This document shows positions 56,948 through 64,000 of a DNA stretch of 64,000 nt, one piece after another; positions within the stretch are counted from its first letter, which is position 1; every line of letters starts with the position of its first letter. A program made the translations under genes and the position numbers. Origin of the DNA: Zhengitettix transpicula. Taxonomy: Eukaryota > Arthropoda > Insecta > Orthoptera > Tetrigidae. The stretch is from contig CM073590.1 in NCBI GenBank assembly GCA_037074705.1, positions 116,518,100 through 116,582,099 of the forward strand. Reading direction: 5' to 3'. The notes beneath the pieces are model-generated. The model worked only from the letters and a program-made list of their open reading frames with translations. It did not search any database and had not been told where the DNA came from.

Positions 56948-58094
56948 TTATATTTTATAGACATAATATATTCTCATTCCTATATAGTACTGTTATGATT
57001 TCTGATGTTTGTCTAAATACTAGAATTGACAGTTTCAAATTCAAATCCTTACATTTTACGCTTTATCTTATATTAGTTAAATGGATCGATTCATGTCAAT
57101 TCAACAAGTCTCTAACGATGACCATACTATATTTCAACCAAGTTCACAGTATTGATTATATGTATAAAATGATACCAAAAATTTATTATTTTAATTTTTC
57201 ATAGTTACTCAGATTTTGAGTAAGATGACGACGTTAAGATGTAGAAAAATTTCAAGTATGGTACTTACAAAATCATTGTGCTTATGTAGTCAATATTGTA
57301 TTCATTTAGCTTCTGGAATAGTTTGAGATACGATACACTACTTTCCGAAATACTTTATGGAGTCCTGTACAAATAACCGAGTGACTATATATTTGAAAAA
57401 AAAATGTTTGTGGAGCCAAATTTATAAAAATTAATTAATTAACGCCTATCTTAAAGAGGCATTTATTTTCGTTTATTTGAAAGAGAATAGTCAAGTAATA
57501 TGAATTTATGGATGTCACTGTATCGTATACATAATCAAATGATTTTTATATATCACAGGAAATGCCTCTTTGATATTGTTTCATTTTTAGTGCTTTAATT
57601 TAATATTTTTAGTGCTTCTAAGATTTTACGAGTAAGGCTGTCAGATAACTTCTTGATTCAGTACCGAAAACAACGTGAGAATTGGAAGAATATTTATTCT
57701 GCTCTAGTTAACACTAACACTAATGATTAGCGTCGTGACTGTTGCATGTTTTAGCCAACTCATTAATAAGTAACTGATTGAAAATTATGTATCTAATATT
57801 CTTGAATGAAAATCCTATTTTTTTTATCAAATTCTGTGTTGTATTCATTCATGATAATTTAAAGAAATCTTTTAGTATGAATAGTGATGTCATGACATGA
57901 AATGATTATTTTCCGTTTAAGTCGTCTGAAGACAAATTCGAATTGCATTCATTAATTTAACTTAGATGAATAAAAATAAACTTTATTGCAAGACTCTTTA
58001 TTTTTAAAAGATAATGGTGATGCTTTGTGAATGCATAAAATTTTGTGATTATTTATTATACAATGTACATTGCTAGTAGCACTTACTGTAGGTC
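56948..58094. other. Intergenic AT-rich DNA
   Basis: Nothing recognised. Confidence 0.5.
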
Positions 58095-58275
58095 TGGTAC
58101 AAAATCCCGACAGACACTGGCCCGACGAAATTATCCCGATTGGCGTTTACCGGACAGGACATTATCATTATTGACGTTTACCCGAAAATAAATGGTTCAC
58201 GTGATAGCTTAAGTTCACAGCGTTAGTCTCCATGATTTTAGTGTTTAATTTCAACCCTTAACGGCATCTAAGAGG
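58095..58275 (+). repeat. Dispersed repeat Rp3, copy B
   Basis: 'cccgacgaaattatcccgat' with two 'gacgtttacc'/'gcgtttaccgg' units, then 'aaccc.taacggcat' and 'agagg', in the same general arrangement as the minus strand of 38.44-38.82 kb. Internal near-repeats of ~35 bp suggest a decayed tandem core. Confidence 0.45.
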
Positions 58276-58362
58276 TAACAAAAATAATACGACAGAGATT
58301 GGTGTCGAATCTGGAGTTATGGTAGTCTCTGAGTATAATTATGACATTCCGGCAAGGTTAAG

Positions 58363-58752
58363 TTAAAGTTTAGCACCGAGAGGTAGGGTTGGAAGGAGGT
58401 GACAAAGGGTTCCGCATACACTTTTAAACGCGAGGAGCAATTTCAATAAAACTTTGTACACGTGTAACTTATGATCCGGGTTACTCAGAGAACTAAATAT
58501 CCACAACATATCTTTACTTTTACTCAACGTTTGTATACTCGAATGATTACATATCATTTTGTCATCTGAAAACCAATGAAAGTATAATATAATATAATCT
58601 GAAACTTCTGTTTCTAGAACTAAATTTCTATCCAGATATTGACTTATGTTTTGCATATTTCTGTACGTTTTTAGCTGTCTGTAAGAACTAGGAGAGAGTT
58701 TTTCTGTCATTATGACTAGTGTACGATTTTCATGTGCCGAGTTGCTTTGCAT
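58363..58752 (-). CDS. Hypothetical ORF, 129 codons, unrecognised
   Basis: The longest single open frame in the window. The start ATG is at 58752 (minus strand). The product has no signal peptide and no known motif; it holds SYRQLKTYRNMQNISQYLD in the N-terminal half and a leucine-rich C-terminus (LLKLLLAFKSVCGTLCHLLP). Composition is less AT-biased than most chance frames here. It could be an exon, a decayed element frame, or chance. No splice sites, promoter or partner gene decide it. Confidence 0.25.
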   Translation of the reverse strand: MQSNSAHENRTLVIMTEKLSPSSYRQLKTYRNMQNISQYLDRNLVLETEVSDYIILYFHWFSDDKMICNHSSIQTLSKSKDMLWIFSSLSNPDHKLHVYKVLLKLLLAFKSVCGTLCHLLPTLPLGAKL

Positions 58753-59190
58753 TATGAGGTACTAATTTACATAATTTTTCATAAATTAAATGTCACAAAC
58801 ACTGTCCATTAGAATTATTTCTGATGTATTTGATTATAATTTTGCATTGAAGGGTCGTCCTGAAAGATTTTTCTCTAAACATGCGTTTATGTATGCTGCT
58901 ATGCTAATCATAATTTCAGAGTGTGTAGTCATATTTCTTTATAGGTAGATAAGAGATCAATGGAGTGGTGGAGAGGAGTACTTCCACGATGAAGGGTTGG
59001 GTACACTTGGTGAGGTATTTTTCTGCTGTTAAAACGAATTTACAAAGAATCTCAATTGAAGTCTTCGTCAGTAACTGAATATGACGAGAAACAATTAGAG
59101 ATAATGAGGGGATTAATACGGCTGAAAATCGCAAACTATGCCAAGCGGTCGTTATGTGTAATAATCTGGCGCCCTCACCTGAGTGTGGAG
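58753..59190. other. Intergenic AT-rich DNA
   Basis: Nothing recognised. Confidence 0.5.
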
Positions 59191-59215
59191 TAAAACTTGA
59201 CCCAGTGAGTAAGCT

Positions 59216-59241
59216 GCGTAAGCCATGACGTCATGTTACGC
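59216..59241. promoter_or_regulatory. Extended palindrome centred on a CRE (ATGACGTCAT)
   Basis: ATGACGTCAT at 59225-59234 is flanked by GCGTAA on the left and TTACGC on the right, so the symmetry extends over 26 bp with two unpaired bases. The full CRE/ATF-type site sits in a ~150-bp GC-rich patch (59190-59340) ending in a donor-like 'caacaggtaaaa'. It might be a promoter with first exon, but there is no start codon frame to support it. Confidence 0.3.
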
Positions 59242-59344
59242 AACGCGTCAATGACCGGCGGGTCAGCAGACCTTTCCCAAGGGGGCCAAGTCTGGGTGCC
59301 GCCTCCCTGTCTGTAATCGCTACCAATGCTTTGGAGACTAATCA

Positions 59345-61020
59345 ACAGGTAAAACAATCATTCCATGAATCACTTGGTTCCATATCTTGTCGTTTCACAG
59401 TTTTAGGTTAATTAACTGTACTCCACGTAGGTTTCGGCTGCAGAGAGTTTTCATTCATACAATCATCTCATCATTTCAATCTTTAAACGGTAAATCCACA
59501 CTTTCAGCAAAACTGCTCTTTCAAAGTATAATGACATTCAAGTGTCTGTCAAAACAATATTTGGAACACTATAATTTAAAATTAATTATGCACTATTCCG
59601 GAATAGAACTTCAGCGAACGATTAAAAATTTAGTAGGTACTTGTAAAATTTTTTAAATATCTTCTCATAATGGCGCTTATTATTTGGTTGATAAGTTCAT
59701 ATATCGGTCAGAACCTAATGCTTTTTAGTTCCCTTGAAAATACTGCATAATATACTTGAAATGTTTATTACCGTTGCTGTTTGTGTGTCCATCCGGCACT
59801 GCACAATTCTACTTTTATTTCATGTTAATCGATGTTACCGGACGAGAAATCCAGTCTACCTGCAACATCATTCTTCTAGATTACTCAAAAATGTAATGGC
59901 ATCAGTGAATATTAGTGATAATTGTTAAGTGTTGTTTACATTACAAACAATTTCATCCATTTACTTGTGTATTTTTAATTATTTTTAATGTATTTTTGGT
60001 AACATCTTAAATGTGTAGTTTAAATAGCTCTCATGTTTTTTTTCCATTAATGTATTTTATGTTTACGCATATAACTGTAATTTTGGCTCGTCCAATTTCC
60101 TGAATTGAGGACTGCTGTAATCAATAATAAATATACATGTAAACTTTGTAGGATTTCACAAAGATCTGAATTTATAAATAGATATTTCGTTTATTTTGGG
60201 AAATATTTTTATATGAATGGTATAACGTAAACTATTTCTTCGTACTTTAATATTGTAAACTTGTACATAACTAAATTGATACATAATATAGACTATAATT
60301 GTTACTTAATCTTGCCCTGATTTTTATCTAACGTACCATATCACGGACTTATAATTTCAGAAGATTATCGAATCTTTCATATTCAACCTCAACTTATAAA
60401 ATATGATTTCAATTATTTCAGGTTCACAAATCACAGAAAAATCAAAGCGATCCCACCCCACCTTTTCCTTAAAAATATATTAAGCCCTTACTAAAAACAT
60501 TACGTCAGTTTTTCGTAAGATTAGAAATTTTCAAAGAAGACCATCATCAATAATTAGACACAACAGAAACACAGTTCTTTATGTATAAAGTGAGGCTTAT
60601 ATTTATCTGACTTCACTGAATTGTAAATGATTAAACCACCCATAAAATTACGGCATAAAAATCTGGAACCTCTTCAGGTGCATATAAAAGAAATTTTAAA
60701 AATCTAAATATATTTTATTTCATCAAATATAAATATTTAAAATTTCTAAACGTGTCCGATTTACACACATTGCAGTCAAAAATATATGTCTTCAAGTCAG
60801 TTATTTGTGTATGAATGAATATCAATAAATTTCTATTATAAAAATGAAGGGAATATGAATTGACATGTCTTATCATTGGCCTGATGTCCAATTGTTGAAA
60901 ACGACGGCAATTCTACACACTTGTTTTTACTTTTTTTATAATCCCAAACCAACCGGAAGGTTAATAAATCATTTTTATATCTACTAATATGTATTTTAAA
61001 TTAACCCTCAAAAAACGGAC
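59345..61020. other. Intergenic AT-rich DNA
   Basis: An 89-codon plus-strand frame (59387-59656) lacks recognisable motifs. Nothing else seen. Confidence 0.45.
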
Positions 61021-61520
61021 ATGGATAATTCACTTCAAACAAACAAAATAATAACTGCATCTACGAGCTCGACAAGCCAAGCTGATAAGAAAGACGTCAG
61101 TAAGCCTGAACAGAAGACAAGCACTAATTCACCCAAGAAAACCAAACAAAACATACAGGATCATAAATATAAGGCGCTTAGTCAATCATTAAGTCCGCGA
61201 AAAATATTACATGAAGAAGAAAACAGTGTTTTGTAACAGTTAAAGACTCTTATACTAAATGCTATGGACTCAAAGACTGCAAGGACCATTATTAGAGATT
61301 ACCAAATATCCTCTACAACACTCAAAAATATAATAGAATCTTTTTACCCATACTTGGATGATAAAACGGCAAAAAGTATAATAAAAAGGCTCATCAATTT
61401 AGTCAAGAAACAAGACAGTGCTACATATTCAGAAGCAGACGCGTCCTCCTAATAGAAACAGACTATGACTACAGTACAGAGGAATCTGCAACAGTCGCAG
61501 CTTCAAACAAGTTAATATAA
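61021..61520 (+). pseudogene. Interrupted ORF of unknown family, possibly a retroelement ORF1
   Basis: One reading frame runs from ATG 61021 to a stop at 61450-61452, with a single in-frame TAA at 61234-61236. The N-terminal half is low-complexity and polar (Ser/Thr/Lys-rich, e.g. TSSTSQADKKDVSKPEQK). The second half looks like a helical domain (KTARTIIRDYQISSTTLKNI, IIKRLINLVKK). In the next frame, overlapping the end, an acidic tail ETDYDYSTEESATV continues to 61520, so a frameshift has probably also occurred. Disordered basic N-terminus plus a helical segment recalls ORF1/gag-like proteins, but no zinc knuckle or other diagnostic motif is seen. Two lesions make it non-functional unless the stop is read through. 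Confidence 0.4.
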
Positions 61521-61563
61521 TGAATTATCCAATTATTATGATAAATTATCCAATTATTATAAT
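61521..61563 (+). repeat. Short tandem duplication (~22 bp, two units)
   Basis: 'aattatccaattattat' occurs twice, separated by 'gat(a)a', directly after the interrupted ORF. Confidence 0.8.
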
Positions 61564-62104
61564 AAATGATTATCAAATGCGAATTCTTAAAATGTAAATG
61601 TAAGAAACTCACATTTGAAATGTATAATTATTCTTTCCAACGGTTCAATTGTATGTCTATTATTGTAATCAATGTGAATCGCAGCATACTTTTGTAAATA
61701 AGCACTATTAGTAATTTATTTATGGGTCACCAATGACCAAGTTGTTAACGCGTACATTATAAACCTTTAATTAAAAAAAATGTATTTTGGCGTGTAAGAT
61801 TTATTTAAATAGCATGATAACTGTGCAGGGTTGGGTTATCCGAGGATGGTACACCCCGTCCTAAAATTAAATTCTCCTAGAAATATTACAAATGAAACTG
61901 TGCAGTTAAGGATGACTCGGGAAAGTGAGGAGAATAAAATTAATATATTCTCGTATTTCTGTCCATTGGCTCCTATCAGTCAATAACTATACTCATAAAA
62001 TTGGGCAAAACTGCATTAAGTTTTAATTGATATTATATGCATTCATCCTAAAGCTCAGCAATAAAGCTTTGTGATAATTTCTAATTATGAAGAAAGTTGT
62101 AAAA
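61564..62104. other. Intergenic AT-rich DNA
   Basis: Nothing recognised. Confidence 0.5.
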
Positions 62105-62185
62105 TATTTATCGGAACCTGTAATTGTTCCCGGGTCTATCAGTTAGTACGCAGCCGCTCTAACAACTGAGCTCCAGCGTCGATTC
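62105..62185 (-). repeat. tRNA-like fragment (SINE head or tRNA pseudogene)
   Basis: On the minus strand 'ctggagctcagttgttagag' followed by 'cggctgcgtac' resembles a tRNA D-arm/A-box and anticodon stem. Downstream, the expected T-arm GGTTCGAATCC is decayed ('ggaacaattacagg'). No acceptor stem can be formed. Not a functional tRNA. Confidence 0.4.
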
Positions 62186-64000
62186 GATTTACGATTCAGT
62201 ATGAGCATCATAAATCTCCCTACCAACTTATAAATTACTGTTTCCATAACGGCGATTTTCTTCTCTTTACAGAGAAAAGACTGATCGGGATTTATCGGAT
62301 TTGGTGAATAACGTTGAAGCTGCTTCAAATTGTCATCAAGCCTTAAGAAAAGTTAAAGCATTGAATGTAGTCTTCCAAATTTACTTTCAGTGTAAGGGGG
62401 AAGAATCGGTAGGTAAAACAAGATTTTGCATTTAAAGATAGGGTAATCTTATAGGCAGAGCAAAGTAGTAACAAAAATTCCAAAATAAATATAATTGTAT
62501 AAATAACAGTGAACTATAAAAAACGTGGTCTACAGTAGACCATATCAGCTACATACATTTTAGACAAATCTGTGTCAAAAACGAATCCTAACAACAAAAA
62601 CCATGCAGAATATTTTCAATCCCGTGTGAAATTACAGGTCCAGGCTAGTTTATATTATTAGTTTCCCTACAGAACAAAGGGCAAAAGACCTCATTATCAT
62701 TTAATCGTTTCTTCATTTTCCACTTTTAAAGTCTAACATTATCTTATTCGTCGATATTCAGAGAACTTTTTGGTACTTTACGATTTTTTCATAATTATTT
62801 CTTCTTTGAATTGATTGATATAACAGGTAACTCTCCCGTAGGTCATATTTTAATGTAGTTAGTTTTCTTCCGAAGAAACCTTTTCAATACGTATTTTCCC
62901 ATCTTTCCTTACACGTACCTATAAATCTGAAAGTCAGTTCACAGTATTTTTTTATTATTCATAGAATCCCTAATTCATTAAGAAATATTTTCGAAAATTT
63001 AACTTTACTTATATATATCTGACTTCTATAAATAAATGTAAAAACATCGTCGTATTATGAATAAATAATTAAAAAATTATAATAGAAAGAACAATAAGAC
63101 TGACGCGACGTTTCATCCCTAATGTTTTCGAACCTTTTAAGGTGTTGAAGTATTCATTTAAATTATATAATTTCAATTTAGTATTTTAAAAATGACAGGA
63201 AAACAAAATTTTACAAACTTAATAAATTATAATACAATTGTGCAATCAATTATAGAACATTACTTTCAAATAATTTCATGAAATGTAGAAGGCCATAAAT
63301 TTATAACGTGCAATTTGCACGCACATTGCGTCAGAAGTGACTTATATTTACACAGCTGTTGATAGTACTTATGAACAGCAATAGAACTTATTTAAACATA
63401 TAGATAGATATAATTACATTAATTATAAATATAGAGTATTGTTTAAAAATCATAATTTAGGTTGCCTGTTGTTAAAATTTTATTTTAAGAATACAAATAT
63501 TATTCCATATTAATGTGCGAAATATTTCATATGGGATATAATTGCTCGGCCATTATTGTACAAAATGATATTAATAATTTGAATAGAATTCATGATACGT
63601 TGCGATTGTAGCCCATTTATTGTAGTAAAAAAAACGTTTCCACTGTTAAAATCAACACTACTCTCAACAAATGTGTAAATATAGGCCTAACAAGCATTTC
63701 CGCCGCAACGTGAGTTTAGAAATTTATGTTCCTTTACTATGTAATTAATATTATATTAAGTTTTACATATATGTATCATAAATATCATAATAAATTTTAG
63801 TTTCTTGAAATTTTAGATAACGAATTTGACGTTATATCATTTAAATAAATTTATAATACCGGAAGGAATCCGTAAAAAAAGGGACTAAACTATGTGTCTG
63901 TTGAAATATTTTGTCTATTACAATATTTTAAATTTCATAATAAAATTCTGGGGCTCTTGTTTTTACAATAATCAATTTATTACATTTATTTATCTAAACA
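62186..64000. other. Intergenic AT-rich DNA
   Basis: No gene recognised. At 63103-63145 the minus strand has 'gatgaaacgtcgcgtcag' preceded by 'ttaaaaggttcg', which resembles a very decayed Penelope terminus. A piece at 62560-62640 may belong to the weak repeat noted near 31.4 and 34.0 kb. Confidence 0.45.

Noticed and set aside
56821..57204. 127-codon frame as a gene
   Set aside because: The first third is one arm of the fold-back element, and the rest is AT-rich sequence with biased, low-information codons.

Overview
The window looks like gene-poor, AT-rich DNA from a large insect genome. No confident complete host gene, rRNA or intact tRNA was found. What can be recognised is almost entirely remnants of arthropod-type transposable elements: Penelope-like, Jockey-like, CR1/L2-like and RTE-like retroelements, LTR pieces, piggyBac, a Tc1/mariner-type transposase, and non-autonomous elements with inverted repeats. 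The mixture suggests an orthopteroid or blattodean insect. The dominant dispersed repeat (called Rp1 here) reminds me of sequences from Periplaneta cockroaches, but that is an impression from memory, not a database match.

Layout. 0-5 kb: a cluster of three Rp1 segments (262-1260), a Penelope-like element with inverted terminal arms (1381-2703), a 132-bp tandem duplication, and two more Rp1 copies. 5-17 kb: mostly unrecognised AT-rich DNA holding one copy of a second dispersed repeat (Rp2), a degenerate ~29-bp minisatellite (9578-10505), a fold-back element (11231-11460), Rp1 copies and a tRNA-like SINE head. 17-27 kb: a DNA transposon with ~160-bp terminal inverted repeats, a Jockey-like reverse transcriptase remnant (minus strand), the second Rp2 copy, a mariner-type transposase remnant and an internally deleted piggyBac-like element with TTAA ends. 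28-40 kb: a Penelope GIY-YIG remnant, Rp1 copies, an RTE-like remnant with internal duplication, and a CR1/L2-like reverse transcriptase remnant. 42-54 kb: hammerhead-like/Penelope-terminus motifs, a strong palindrome, Rp1, a Jockey 3' end, an E-box-rich GC patch, and two related LTR-like sequences in opposite orientation. 55-64 kb: a candidate host exon reminiscent of a MAM domain, a large fold-back element, an interrupted low-complexity ORF and a tRNA-like fragment.

The most interesting material is (1) the Rp1 family, 11 segments in 64 kb. Its A-rich 3' end and variable 5' truncation suggest LINE-type retroposition, and one reading frame stays open in several copies. (2) A set of Penelope and fold-back elements share a CTGANGA-hairpin-GAAAC motif that resembles a hammerhead ribozyme core. 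Coding function is not claimed for most open frames: few exceed 100 codons, and many run through repeats. Family names come from motif recognition by eye, without any search.
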